From a virus: a stretch of 49,173 nucleotides of DNA. Of the stretch, positions 26,101 to 35,106 are shown in pieces. The stretch is from positions 1 to 49,173 of the IMG/VR virus record IMGVR_UViG_3300013126_000051, one strand, 5' to 3'. A program made the translations under genes and the position numbers. The notes beneath the pieces are model-generated. The model searched no databases. It was not told the DNA's origin and was given only the letters and a program-made list of their open reading frames with translations. Position 1 is the stretch's first letter. Each line of letters begins with the position of its first letter.

Positions 26101-29100
26101 TGGAACGATGACCCTGGGAGCACCTGTCGATACATCAAAGCCATTTATAGTTCAATATTTCAAAGAGGTCACTTCATGGACAGGCAAAACAACTAGGACG
26201 TATATACTTACCGCTGTTAATACCAACGATCCGATGGTATTCAAGAGCGAAGAAGAGGCAGAGTCATATATTCCTATCTATGAGGTCTGGAAACAAAAAT
26301 TCAGTATTCGCAAGAAAGGAGATGCATACAAGATCATTAAACTATCATCAACAGGAAAAGAGATAGAGTATGGAGTATTCCCCACTGAGGAAGATGCGAG
26401 TGTTTATATGTTATCCACTGAGGGCGCTACATCTCTTTTAAACCACAAAAGGGAGGATTTCAGCATCCCGGCACTTGATAAGGTTGAGAGGAGCGGGAAA
26501 GATTGGCGAAAAGGGAATAATATCTCCACTGAGGAGTTCATGAAAACCTTCGGATTTCGGGGAGGTGAGTTTGGGAATTGGGTAAAACCGGAAGAGAGAA
26601 GGGTTATGCTCAATGCGGCCTATGATTCATTTATGGATATGGCAGAACTATTAGGTATTCCTCCGAGGGCGCTATCATTAGGAGGAGAACTATCTATTGC
26701 CTTTGGAGCAAGAGGGACCATGGGAGCAGCAGCACATTACGAGCCAGACAGGGCTGTTATCAACCTTACAAGAATGAATGGCGCCGGCAGCCTTGCTCAT
26801 GAATGGGCTCACGCAATGGATAATTATTTTGGACTACAGGGAGCTAAGAAGGATTATTCCAGAAATGAAAAAGGGGAAGTAAAGGCCGGCAGGATAATGC
26901 GAACTGAGGCAGGTCTCTTAAGCATTCAGGGAATGAGGAAAGAACTCTCTGATCTGTTTGATAAGATTATTGATGCTACTCAACAGAAGTCCGTTACCAG
27001 AAAAATGGGAATAGAGGAGAAGCAGATAATATACGATAAGGCTCAGGCAAGAGTCAAATCTGAGGCTGATAGCCTCTTGAAGAAGTTCGAAAATGGGGTA
27101 AGAAGATACCAGTATAATCGCAAGACGAAAAAGAGAGAAGATGTTGTTATTAAGGCAACTCCAGCGCAGATAGATAAGCTCAATGGCATAATAAGTAAAA
27201 TGCTAAAGGCTGAGGGAACAAAACCAACATGGTCAAGAATCCCTGGGAGCAAAGGCATGGGAGAATATTCATATATCAGCCCTGAGACACTTGCCTTAGA
27301 GGAATTGCATAAAGAAATCTTTAACCGGTCGGGATTAAAAAGAGACGGGAATGGCTTCTATAATCTTGGGTATTTCTCCGATAAACTATTCTATGCTAAG
27401 ACTAGTCTCGATAAGGCCATGTCTGGCGATTCCGAAACACTGACTATTGCCACAGACTTTCTTAATAACAGCAAGAAGTTTGACAGATCCCGGGCCCAGG
27501 CTTACTGGTCTAAGAAATTAGAGATGTTTGCAAGGGCATTCGAGTATTTTCTTCAGACTAAACTTGATAACAAAAATCAAAGGGCAGACTATTTGCAATA
27601 CGATAAGGCACCAGTATATGATGCAATATATGACATGAATCCCTATCCTGCCGGAGAGGAAAGGGCTGCTATTAATAAGCTATTCGATGAATTCTTTAAA
27701 ACCCTGAAGGTAAGAGAAGAAAATAGCATATCTTTACTATATGAAACAGCAGCAGAATATCTTCGCGAGTCTCTTGACGGCTATAAGAATAAGATCGAGC
27801 AGAATAAGTCAGTCAAAGGAGCTCTCGAAAATGCCGATAAACTTGCTTCTTCCCCCGGAAATAAAATATACTCGAAAGTTAAGGAGAGGACTGTCTATAA
27901 CGGATTTAAAGAATCAGGCTATGTGGATTTTGTCGGTACTAAGATCACTGGTCCGCAAGACATAGCAGATCTTTGGAGTATCCACCGCAGTCCCTACATC
28001 GAGAAATCCCATGTTATCTTTCTTAAGGATGGTGCTATTGTCGGCAGCACAGCTTCTACCATAAACAAGGTCGGCAGGGGATTATTTATTTCTCCCTCTG
28101 AGATGATTGATCTTGCAAGAAAGTATGGAGCAACCGACGTTTATCTTCTCCATAACCATCCTTCAGGAGATCCCAGACCTTCAGGACATGACGTATTTGG
28201 CACCCGGGAGCATTACAGAATACTCGGAGAGGCCGGGATTAATGTTGTCGGGCAGATAGTCATTGATACTGATAAGTTCTGCTTCATTGATCCGGTAAAC
28301 AGCCCAATACCGTCAGAATACAGGTATGTTCATGAGTTCGACAGGTACACTGACAGCAATGTTCAAACCTTGCAGTATAAAAATGCTGTACCGAAGCTAT
28401 TTTCTGAGAGGGAGGTTGTGATAACCAACTCCCGAATGCTTCAGATAGGGAAAGCACTGCTTTCTGATGCAACATACAAGGGAGCCATTATATATGTTTC
28501 CAGTGCAAATGAAATATCAGCTTACGACCCTATTCCTGATGGAGCAACTCCGGATGATATTGTTCGACTTGCCAAGCAAGGGATAGCAAATAACCTGGGC
28601 AGGCGCGTAGTCTTTGTTCATGACGGCACATTCAAGAACATACCGTCCCGCGAATTGCCTGCCGAGACGGTTGATGTCATTGATATAAAGGCCCAGGATA
28701 GCCAATGGTTCCATAAAAGCTCTGAGCAAAAAGACTATACTTCTCAGATGCAGACATTGTGGGAGAGTAAGCCATCCTACACCCAGACCGACACTCCCGA
28801 GTTTAAGAAATGGTTCGGGAATTCAAAGGTGGTGGATGAGAACGGAAAACCACTGGTGGTTTATCATGGTACTCCTATTGGAGGGATTGATATTTTCGAT
28901 AGAGAAAAGTCAGGAATTCAATCTTCCGGGCTCAAGGAACATGGTCTATATTTCACTACTAATCCTGCGCTTGCAGAATTTTATGCAAAAGGAAGAACCC
29001 TAGATCCTGAATTTAAGGCAAGCATCGAAAAGGAGATATCCAGATTAAGAGACTTGCAAGGTCAATCTCGAAATAACAGAGAATACGACAAGTTTGAAGA

Positions 29101-32100
29101 AGAAATCAATAAGCTGAATAAAAAATTAACTCCACAGGTATATCCAGTCTATCTGAAGATGGAGAAGATGTTTGAATTTGATGCAGATGGGCAAAACGGT
29201 TATGATGGATGGAGAAATTTAAAGATTGATATTGGATACAAGGTTGCAAGAGGGATTGATGCTATTGAAGCCTTAAAAGGTTTAAACAGGGCTGCAACTG
29301 GAATTGAGACTGTGAATGGAATAAAGGCGAAAAATATTATTGATACTCATTCATACCCATCTGAGCAAGAATTTATTGGAGATGTATATCTTTTATTTGA
29401 CGGAAATCCATCTAACATCAAATCCGCTACCGGCAACAATGGTAATTTCGATGTCAACAATACGTCCATTGTCGAAGAATCCGCTCCCGATTACCAGTTT
29501 GCAGGTGAATATCTGGACAATACTGATGTATCCAGCCCGGGAGTATCGCAGAGGGCAGCTGAGCAGTATAAAGAGAGAACGGCAAACCGCACCAAGGAGG
29601 AGATAATGGCCGGGATCCGCGAGTACATCCAGGATCTTAACCTGCCTGTGAGATATTTTGAGGAGGAGCTGGTGCGCAGAGGGATGAAGCAGGACAATGA
29701 TTCAAAACCTTACCGTGATATGTTCCTGTCATTCGGCCGGCAGGAAGAACTGCTCAGGCAGTACAGCGACGGTAAGTTCGCCCCGATCATCGAGACTGTC
29801 GCCAAGATGAAGAAAGCCGGGATCCCCGGAGAGGAGATTCTTCCTTACATCATCTCCAAACATGCCATAGAGCGCAACAGTGAGTTTCGCAAAAGGGAGT
29901 TCCAAGAATGGATAAACGGTCATCCTGATGCACCGGAGGATAAGGTTAATGATGTGCGGGAGGCGCTGAAGGATAAGGACTATTCCGGAGTAATGGGCTT
30001 CGATCAGGATGAGAACGGCAAGTCAAGAGGCAACTACACCAGCCCGGATAAGCTGGCTGCAGACATAGTGAAGGAATTCGAGGACAGAGCCGGCAAGGAG
30101 ATCACTGATGAGCTCTGGGATAAGATCAGGGCAGCATCAGAAACAACCCTGGATACATGGGTATCCGGCAATCAGATATCAAGTGAGCAGCGCGACCAGT
30201 ATAAACAGCAGTTCAAATACTTTGTTCCCCTGCGCGGATGGAGGCATGGTGTTGCTAAAGAACTCATATATTCGAAAGGAAACGGGTTCGGAAGCTCCCT
30301 GGTCCATGCCGAAGGAAGAAAATCACTTGCAGATAACCCGCTGGCATATATGATGCAGGTCCAGTTCCAGGCTATCGGCGAGCAGGTTGAGAACGAGTAT
30401 AAGAACTCGATGTATAACCTCATCCTGAAGAACCTGGGCAATAACGAGATTCACGAACTGGCAACCCTGAAGAAACTCTATTATGTGAAGGTCACTGGCG
30501 CTGATGGAGTGGAGGAGTGGGAACCGACAGTTAACCGGCCGTCTGATGAGATGTTCAAAGATGGTACCGCAAAGACAAAGATCTACCGTGAACATGAAAA
30601 GCTCCGGAAACCGAGCCAGTCCCGTGAACATGAGGTTGTGATCCATAAGCCTGGAGGTGATATCGTCATGGTCTTTACCAATAAATACCTGCCGGTTGCT
30701 CAGGCGCTGAATAAGCAGAACTACCTGTATCGCAATATTAGAGGAAATATACTAGATGCAAGAGATGTAAATAAATTGATCAAAGGGCTTAGTAATCTTA
30801 ATAATGGACTAAAGGCATTATATACCTCATGGAACCTTGTTTTCCCGTTCACAAACTTTATTAGGGACTTCCAGGAGGCAACAATCTCTCAGAGCATATC
30901 TGCCGGACTCGGGACCAAGACAGCTGTGAACTACAAAAATGCTTTCCCTGCCCTGGTTAGAAGGATTGCTGGCAGATCAGATATCACTAAACAGGTTGAC
31001 AGAGATCTTCAGGACTTCTATAACTACGGAGGCGCAACCGGATACACTCATAACCGGTCGGCCGGGGAGATCGAGTCTGACATCCAGAAACAGCTTACTC
31101 GCATGGTCAGAAAGGGGACCATTTCCGGAACGATGATCGCGCCGGCTCATTTCGCCCTCTCAACCATTGAGCACTGGAATAAGATCTTCGAGGATGCACC
31201 CAGGTTCAGTGTATATCTAGCAAGTCTTTCGGCCGGACATACCAAGCAGGATGCTGCCTACATGGCTAAAGAGGCTTCTGTGAATTTTAACCGCAAGGGG
31301 AAAGGTTCCAAGACATGGGATGCAATTTACGCTTTCTTTAACGTGGCCATCCAGTCGCTTCAGAAGAATTTCAAACTTGCAAAGGATCATCCGGGAAGGT
31401 TCGCAACCGCTGCTACTGCCTTTATCACAATAGGTTTTGTGGAAGCCCTCGTCAATGCCCTGACTGATGATCCTGATGATCCGGACTCATCTTACTATAA
31501 CCTTAATCCCTACATGAGACAAAACTACCTTGTCATCCCGAACGTAATAAGATTGATTAAAGGGGAGGAGAAAGGAGATAAGTATCTCAGTGTACCGCTT
31601 CCGCAGTTCTGGCGTGGATTTAAATCAATAGGGACTATCGCGTTTGATGTTGCAACAGGGAAACTTAATGTCGGAAAAGCAATGCATGAGGCTTCTGGTA
31701 ATTTCCTTGCTGGATTACTACCTATTGATATTGGAGGCCTACGAAAAGACGGAGAATTCTCTTGGGCTCCAATCGTGCCAACAGTCATTAAGCCTTTCGC
31801 AGAGGTATGGGAAAATCGCAACTACATGGGCTATACAATAGCAAATGAACCGTTCACCAAGGAGCAGGAAAAATTCCTTGCAAATGCTTCCCTGGGCAAG
31901 AACAATGTCTCTCCGGCTGCGAAGTTCTTTACTGACATGCTGTTCAGATGGGGAGGCGGTGACAGTAAGTTCAAATACTATTACGATAAGGAGACAGGGG
32001 AACAGAAGAAGGTCCTGGCAGTTTTGGACATGAATCCATCCGTAATCGAACACCTGTTCAAAGGATATACCGGGGGCACCGGAGGATTCCTGAGTGACCT

Positions 32101-32497
32101 TGTTACAACCACCGTCCAGGCTGTAAAACCTGATCAGGAAGTTGATTTCCGCAATGCACCGTTCGTGAACCGGTTTATCCGCAAGACACCGGAGGCGAAA
32201 TGGAACATCATTGCCGAGTACTACAACCTGCGAGATGACGATAAGGTTAATTCTGCTCTTCAGAAGCTCTATGCCCAGGAGGCAGAAGGTAGTGGGGATT
32301 GGTCAAAGGTATACGGCATGGAAGGAAACGACTACTTGCAGCAGTACCATGAGATATTCGGCTTCTATGAAAAAGAGCTTGAAGGGGCTGCAAAGGATAA
32401 GAAGTACGATTTTGTTGAGGGGAGTGAATATGCTATCAAGCTGATGAAGGATGCGATAGCAGAGATTCATGACCTGAAGAAGAAATACAATAAATAA
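20144..32497 (+). CDS. Giant polyvalent virion protein with multiple enzymatic domains
   Basis: 4117 residues from ATG 20144. After a Pro/Ala-rich start and helical region come, in order: an inorganic-pyrophosphatase-like polyvalent domain about 975-1105 (KAGNYQKGHFSHKGFDI, KDGDQVDVFLG); a barnase/EndoU-like MuF-type nuclease about 1404-1545 (GLFHIEKQHGKEIRSSGY); an ADP-ribosyltransferase-like domain about 1811-1932 (TLYHGTDSNF); a zincin near 2217 (LAHEWAHAMDNYFG, HExxH); a RadC/JAB domain near 2670 (HNHPSGDPRPSGHD); a second ADP-ribosyltransferase-like domain about 2905-3112 (LVVYHGTPIGG); and a long helical polyvalent (LPD38-like) C-terminal region. Such proteins are known to be injected with phage DNA and to act on host targets. 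It lies just before the portal gene. Several modules are conspicuously A+T-rich. Confidence 0.85.
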   Translation: MADTPKKPVNVDDLISGFNTSRSGGPAAPAAAPAQKDPWGMDQVDFDSITKPAAPAVNPVNPAAPQPRVGFMEGLNLKLAAGTATGLEGLTEVPQFIESVPTALFHGFMKSMVNRRIKRGELDPIQGEQVKKAMDYSLPDFDLGAMLDFINPKSGAAGGFVPKDQQTLGEAAADSKVNKWLNEAADKYNKSNNRYDNTVTGYLANHQYGKALGAEIYGVAESLPSTLLAAMGGPGGAAALGIMTGAQTYDGVKDREDMAESMKVVDGLSTGLFEALFEYLGTAEMSSILKNAYKSMAKDQVEDAVKNASMNLLSKAYKKFGVWFAPVHEGLSEALTQWTQNLSAIYTGEDPERTPSDGVVDALLIGMGMGFGGAGFTKGMQTMAKYYQNKKIQDLTSPPGMTDNAGGNTTGPLAVPPAAQAQYEAEMQIHEQGKKLKYGTAPLEEDESPVVKFATGRDGRTLILKNKSSLDGNDFYTAYDAETMEPTMIKASDIKGEIVDMSYQDWLAKEINQYHDTQAQLAATQARATAPVQEGQDIQLKDKRFLVSAVDPSGIMLNEIDEKGNVTGGQLTVTPDQYDQVFGQTSGMSDQTSGGIPAETVPVQQNAQDQGVQTDQPAAPAVSLPTNNKGEIEFDKIPDPERYAQGLKQEFGQDAPGILDEMITEQTTALGKAKKGTNAIERARKVKSINQELYKLNKAKEYFPQAQPVEPAASPAAAEQPVSDIAPVTQEVQPQGQQQGQVTQNIEPVAQETTAAPAETAPEEVISDLIGQQVSLNTGRHTFIGTLVQLDDGTIAFDNQQDGRLYDITRDPSANPADFGIKPKGQASTLITPNETLIEIKEPQERIDQIHNTIDESLNEKVAKILDEGVDENTTDADMLSVAYFIDEAIEKLRMLYPDSKYAQHIEDKLVEFLIIAEEEYEKLKGKSVDQTKPTSQPAVAGENKGAETEPTKPHTALIAANQQVEARPTEAQKKAGNYQKGHFSHKGFDISIENAPETIRSGVDQDGERWQQMIHNAYGYFRRTKGKDGDQVDVFLGNNLNSDRVFVVDQVKPGAKSFDEHKVMLFFDDIKQAELAYRSNYSPDWKGLGAITEMSMDEFKKWLGNGTRTKKPVSKEMQQADLPVKTLKPKQKRSGNISPESRTGKALAIVPQDFTEAVLQFFLGGGRIATQDLISHTGYNRGDKDFNKLFGLHSKDGTRLDVIHEALPNSFGIEKGGAMDATNAVIDIIKNFPSRGKMLEEMERRIAAMENTTPNDVAPEDDPLYVEQDLQDAEGEMIEVFDDIMKHPEVMDILKEYSEDNAVDVDKLLSEIDSDPGRFTTFPFALRKSELEQLKTKLNELQRGRNTESPKGTEERNQAPVQGNREVAPGSGQADEGGTVGKTDSEPAKRVKKPKQKKPAEFAGDYLKYLPGSFVRASDGTFDFGFIKSNTGLTEAPIRLTEGNDSHGLFHIEKQHGKEIRSSGYKSVPEFIEEVAKNYSIIRAGNIYNDNPTYLLELTDNKNHTLVVELSKNGEYWNVNSAGIFRKGYSKNKEVVWSLPAVGIKESAAPDNVAYPAENKNGSAKVSGNSSQITSSEVKDTSDKSKSQVSEDKNSTSQQKPSPALVSHESQVTNFKDLVNLEIKHEERQARIVELSGREALSKNDRSELNQLKILHENAAAEIEKNKALVNENVITPDKAAEIRKLIRANDTAEKVIADRILRLQDQRNAKEKSLQKRNEIFGDRKAEEEKQSGMQPMFAGDIFNNSSEVLQSALKPFNDGIKKAEEEIDRNNHILDQKIAEIMKGSQAKMEFEETEQDPLTNNDGTPKTLYHGTDSNFKEFRTGEKIGKTKEDQVEGIYLTDNKEAASFFGNRIIEIILILKNPYITEGNKELKEDLGVETLGEVNDKLKSLGYDGLIINRGFYAYGGPHKAYIAFSPDQIKMIDPEESNTEAFMEIDKQTAPKLEDFGQKVGGARKDMEITRKEKDTDSLPAWRRKYFYANADGTMTLGAPVDTSKPFIVQYFKEVTSWTGKTTRTYILTAVNTNDPMVFKSEEEAESYIPIYEVWKQKFSIRKKGDAYKIIKLSSTGKEIEYGVFPTEEDASVYMLSTEGATSLLNHKREDFSIPALDKVERSGKDWRKGNNISTEEFMKTFGFRGGEFGNWVKPEERRVMLNAAYDSFMDMAELLGIPPRALSLGGELSIAFGARGTMGAAAHYEPDRAVINLTRMNGAGSLAHEWAHAMDNYFGLQGAKKDYSRNEKGEVKAGRIMRTEAGLLSIQGMRKELSDLFDKIIDATQQKSVTRKMGIEEKQIIYDKAQARVKSEADSLLKKFENGVRRYQYNRKTKKREDVVIKATPAQIDKLNGIISKMLKAEGTKPTWSRIPGSKGMGEYSYISPETLALEELHKEIFNRSGLKRDGNGFYNLGYFSDKLFYAKTSLDKAMSGDSETLTIATDFLNNSKKFDRSRAQAYWSKKLEMFARAFEYFLQTKLDNKNQRADYLQYDKAPVYDAIYDMNPYPAGEERAAINKLFDEFFKTLKVREENSISLLYETAAEYLRESLDGYKNKIEQNKSVKGALENADKLASSPGNKIYSKVKERTVYNGFKESGYVDFVGTKITGPQDIADLWSIHRSPYIEKSHVIFLKDGAIVGSTASTINKVGRGLFISPSEMIDLARKYGATDVYLLHNHPSGDPRPSGHDVFGTREHYRILGEAGINVVGQIVIDTDKFCFIDPVNSPIPSEYRYVHEFDRYTDSNVQTLQYKNAVPKLFSEREVVITNSRMLQIGKALLSDATYKGAIIYVSSANEISAYDPIPDGATPDDIVRLAKQGIANNLGRRVVFVHDGTFKNIPSRELPAETVDVIDIKAQDSQWFHKSSEQKDYTSQMQTLWESKPSYTQTDTPEFKKWFGNSKVVDENGKPLVVYHGTPIGGIDIFDREKSGIQSSGLKEHGLYFTTNPALAEFYAKGRTLDPEFKASIEKEISRLRDLQGQSRNNREYDKFEEEINKLNKKLTPQVYPVYLKMEKMFEFDADGQNGYDGWRNLKIDIGYKVARGIDAIEALKGLNRAATGIETVNGIKAKNIIDTHSYPSEQEFIGDVYLLFDGNPSNIKSATGNNGNFDVNNTSIVEESAPDYQFAGEYLDNTDVSSPGVSQRAAEQYKERTANRTKEEIMAGIREYIQDLNLPVRYFEEELVRRGMKQDNDSKPYRDMFLSFGRQEELLRQYSDGKFAPIIETVAKMKKAGIPGEEILPYIISKHAIERNSEFRKREFQEWINGHPDAPEDKVNDVREALKDKDYSGVMGFDQDENGKSRGNYTSPDKLAADIVKEFEDRAGKEITDELWDKIRAASETTLDTWVSGNQISSEQRDQYKQQFKYFVPLRGWRHGVAKELIYSKGNGFGSSLVHAEGRKSLADNPLAYMMQVQFQAIGEQVENEYKNSMYNLILKNLGNNEIHELATLKKLYYVKVTGADGVEEWEPTVNRPSDEMFKDGTAKTKIYREHEKLRKPSQSREHEVVIHKPGGDIVMVFTNKYLPVAQALNKQNYLYRNIRGNILDARDVNKLIKGLSNLNNGLKALYTSWNLVFPFTNFIRDFQEATISQSISAGLGTKTAVNYKNAFPALVRRIAGRSDITKQVDRDLQDFYNYGGATGYTHNRSAGEIESDIQKQLTRMVRKGTISGTMIAPAHFALSTIEHWNKIFEDAPRFSVYLASLSAGHTKQDAAYMAKEASVNFNRKGKGSKTWDAIYAFFNVAIQSLQKNFKLAKDHPGRFATAATAFITIGFVEALVNALTDDPDDPDSSYYNLNPYMRQNYLVIPNVIRLIKGEEKGDKYLSVPLPQFWRGFKSIGTIAFDVATGKLNVGKAMHEASGNFLAGLLPIDIGGLRKDGEFSWAPIVPTVIKPFAEVWENRNYMGYTIANEPFTKEQEKFLANASLGKNNVSPAAKFFTDMLFRWGGGDSKFKYYYDKETGEQKKVLAVLDMNPSVIEHLFKGYTGGTGGFLSDLVTTTVQAVKPDQEVDFRNAPFVNRFIRKTPEAKWNIIAEYYNLRDDDKVNSALQKLYAQEAEGSGDWSKVYGMEGNDYLQQYHEIFGFYEKELEGAAKDKKYDFVEGSEYAIKLMKDAIAEIHDLKKKYNK

Positions 32498-32505
32498 CTA
32501 AACCG

Positions 32506-34512
32506 ATGAAGATCATAAAGAGCCGGGAGGAAATGGCCGGCATGACAAATACCATGCTGGGGATGCGTAAGCAGCAGATTATTCCGCTGCCTACATCTCA
32601 TATTGGTTCCGAGAATGTCAGGGAGAACATGGACTTGCTTGAGGAATGCCGCAGGTATTGGGAATCGCTCAGGGATTTCCGGGAGCGCCGGTCCCGTAAC
32701 CGCAAATACTATCGCGGAGAACAGTGGAGTGATTTCATCAAGAACCCTGACTCAAAGACCAGCTCTAATGAGTATATCACCGAGGAGCAGTATATCATGA
32801 ACCAGGGCAAGGTACCTCTGAAACAGAACCAGATAAGGCAGCTGGTGAAAAACCTCATAGGGCAGTACCGGAGCAACCCTTCTAAGTCAATGGTCATCCC
32901 CCGGGCCCGGGAGAATGCTCTTACGGCTGAGATGCTTACCAATGCCCTGCAGTGTGCCCTGGATAATAACTTCATCGAGGAACTGGACGCAAGGATCTTT
33001 GAAGAATTCGCCAACTCCGGGGCCATTCCGCAGAAAATTGGGTACAAGTACTGGAAGGATCGCAGTATTGAAGATATCCTGATAGAGAACAGGAACCCGG
33101 CCAAGATGTTTTATAACTCCGATGTCTCAGATATCAGACTGCTGGACCTCAGACTTATCGGGGAGATTATCGATACAACCCTCGATGACATTATTAGTTC
33201 GTTTGCAAAGAGCGAGGCTGACGAGAAGCGGATCCGGCAGATATACACCAATTACGTCAAGAACTACATCGTATCTGATCGTGGACATGATGCAAGCCTT
33301 ATTGATAATATGGATTTCTTCATGCCCCGGGATATGAACGTAGCCAGGATGTTTGAGATATGGAGACTTGAGGGGAAATGGGAGACATATGCTCATGATC
33401 CGCTGGACGGCACTGACGGTCCTGTTGACTTCTCCATGGAGGAAATAGCACAGCAGAACGCTGAACGCCTGCAGATGGGGATGGAACAGGGAATACCGCA
33501 GGAGGAGATCCCGCTTATCGAGGCTAAGCCGCGGTTCATCAACAGCTGGTATGTTAAATACCTTGCCCCTTCCGGCCATGTGCTGTTTGAAGGAAAGTCA
33601 CCATATAGTCATGAGGAGCACCCTTATGCGTTCACCCTGTACCCGTTGCTTGACGGTGAGGTGTGGGGATTCATCGAGGATATCATCGATCAGCAGAGAT
33701 ATATCAACCGGCTCATCATCATGATGGACTTTGCCATGAGCGCATCCGCAAAAGGTGTTCTTCTTGTGCCGGAAGATCTTATTCCGGAAGGTATGACCCC
33801 TGATGATTTCGCTGAACAGTGGACCAAGTTTAACGGGGTGATACTGTATAAGCCTAATACTCAGCATACCCAGAAACCTGAACAGATCGTTTCCAAGAGT
33901 ACCCCTATGGGATTCAATGAGATGATCCAGCTGCAGATGTCACTGCTGCAGGAGATCTCCGGAGTACATGGAGCTATCCAGGGAAAGGCCCCGGGATCAG
34001 GAACGCCAGCTGCCCTGTATGCCCAGGAGGCACAGAACGCATCCATGAATACCCTGGACTACATGCATACGTTCAAGTATCACAAACAGAAAAGAGATAC
34101 AAAGGTGCTGAAGGTCCTTACTCAGTATTATCAGGATGAGAGATACCTGGCTATCAACGGAAGGACAGCAACAGAGGAAGCTAAAATTTACAAGCCTGAG
34201 ATGGCTCAAAACATACAGTGGGAGCTTGTTGTAACTGCCGGCACAGATACACCGGTTTACAAGCAGGTTATTGAATCAACTCTCATGGAGCTGCTTAATG
34301 GTCGTCTTATTGATCTTGAAATGTGGCTCGAACATACTACAATGCCGTTCGCGGATAAGCTGCTCGCATCAGTGAGACAGCAGAAGGAACAGATGCTTCA
34401 GAGCGGGGCAGTACCTCCGGAGCTGGCTGCAATGGCCGGACAGGCTCCTGGGGGTGTTAATCCTCAGACTATGCAGCTGGCTAACCAGTTCATGGGTCGC
34501 CCTGCAGCATAA
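32506..34512 (+). CDS. Portal protein
   Basis: 668 residues. Signature N-terminal helix SRNRKYYRGEQWSDF near 64-77, then LKQNQIRQLVKNLIGQYRSNPSK near 105-127, a wing and clip region, EDIIDQQRYINRLIIMMDFA near 395-415, and a C-terminal glutamine/methionine-rich tail. This matches portal proteins of Bacteroidales podovirus-like phages. The dodecamer forms the DNA channel at one capsid vertex. It lies 8 bases after the giant protein and is followed by a terminator. Two of its segments recur in small proteins at 37234-37783. Confidence 0.85.
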   Translation: MKIIKSREEMAGMTNTMLGMRKQQIIPLPTSHIGSENVRENMDLLEECRRYWESLRDFRERRSRNRKYYRGEQWSDFIKNPDSKTSSNEYITEEQYIMNQGKVPLKQNQIRQLVKNLIGQYRSNPSKSMVIPRARENALTAEMLTNALQCALDNNFIEELDARIFEEFANSGAIPQKIGYKYWKDRSIEDILIENRNPAKMFYNSDVSDIRLLDLRLIGEIIDTTLDDIISSFAKSEADEKRIRQIYTNYVKNYIVSDRGHDASLIDNMDFFMPRDMNVARMFEIWRLEGKWETYAHDPLDGTDGPVDFSMEEIAQQNAERLQMGMEQGIPQEEIPLIEAKPRFINSWYVKYLAPSGHVLFEGKSPYSHEEHPYAFTLYPLLDGEVWGFIEDIIDQQRYINRLIIMMDFAMSASAKGVLLVPEDLIPEGMTPDDFAEQWTKFNGVILYKPNTQHTQKPEQIVSKSTPMGFNEMIQLQMSLLQEISGVHGAIQGKAPGSGTPAALYAQEAQNASMNTLDYMHTFKYHKQKRDTKVLKVLTQYYQDERYLAINGRTATEEAKIYKPEMAQNIQWELVVTAGTDTPVYKQVIESTLMELLNGRLIDLEMWLEHTTMPFADKLLASVRQQKEQMLQSGAVPPELAAMAGQAPGGVNPQTMQLANQFMGRPAA

Positions 34513-34554
34513 AGATGCGTTTTTTTCATAGGTTTAGGTTTTAGGTTAAGAACT

Positions 34555-34580
34555 CCCCCTTTACGTGTAGAGGGGGTTTT
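34555..34580 (+). terminator. Intrinsic terminator after the portal gene
   Basis: CCCCC (34555-34559) pairs with GGGGG (34572-34576), and the stem can extend inward as TTTAC/GTAGA with one wobble; TTTT follows. It ends the 13.8-34.5 kb operon. Confidence 0.85.
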
Positions 34581-34605
34581 ATGTGTTAATAAGTTTACAC
34601 AAATA

Positions 34606-34639
34606 TTTGAGCATTGTATAAAAATGTAGTGTATATTTG
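34606..34639 (+). promoter_or_regulatory. Bacteroidota-type promoter
   Basis: TTTG (34606-34609) and TATATTTG (34632-34639) are separated by 22 bases, the same arrangement as the promoter at 6873-6906. It lies just upstream of ATG 34667. A TTTACACAAA sequence overlaps its upstream flank. Confidence 0.6.
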
Positions 34640-34666
34640 GAGTGTATTTCCGCATTTAAGCAACGT

Positions 34667-34957
34667 ATGAAGATCATTCCATTACACGATACAGACTTCT
34701 ATGCTCTGATGAATAACACCCTTTCTTTGAAAGAGTTGCTTATTGCGGAAACATCAGACATAGAGGTTTTTGTCACAGTTTTTCCTCAGCCTGATTATAT
34801 CGAGGCGAATCCAAAACAGAGGTCAGAAAAAGTCCTGCCAAACAAAAAATGTCTATGCGCTGACTATCCTGTCATCATAGGACTTGCAGAATATTTAATT
34901 ATAAGTATGGCAGACGTTAAAACCGTAACGAGTTGGAATTGTAAATCGGTCTCCTGA
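34667..34957 (+). CDS. Hypothetical protein
   Basis: 96 residues from ATG 34667; an in-frame start at 34637 would lie inside the promoter. No recognised family. The middle is beta-rich (DIEVFVTVFPQPDYIE); two cysteines lie in KKCLCADYP. First gene after a promoter in the regulatory segment, so an early or lysogeny-related role is possible. Confidence 0.5.
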   Translation: MKIIPLHDTDFYALMNNTLSLKELLIAETSDIEVFVTVFPQPDYIEANPKQRSEKVLPNKKCLCADYPVIIGLAEYLIISMADVKTVTSWNCKSVS

Positions 34958-35106
34958 AATGGGAGTTAGGTGACGAATTGACTTTTTTTGACAGCCATTT
35001 TACTCAATAATACTCTGTATTTGAGATTATGATGGAAGAGTCTGCAAGGATTAAAAGGATTGTTATTTGAAATATTTAAATTGCATGACACTAAAAATAA
35101 AATGTC

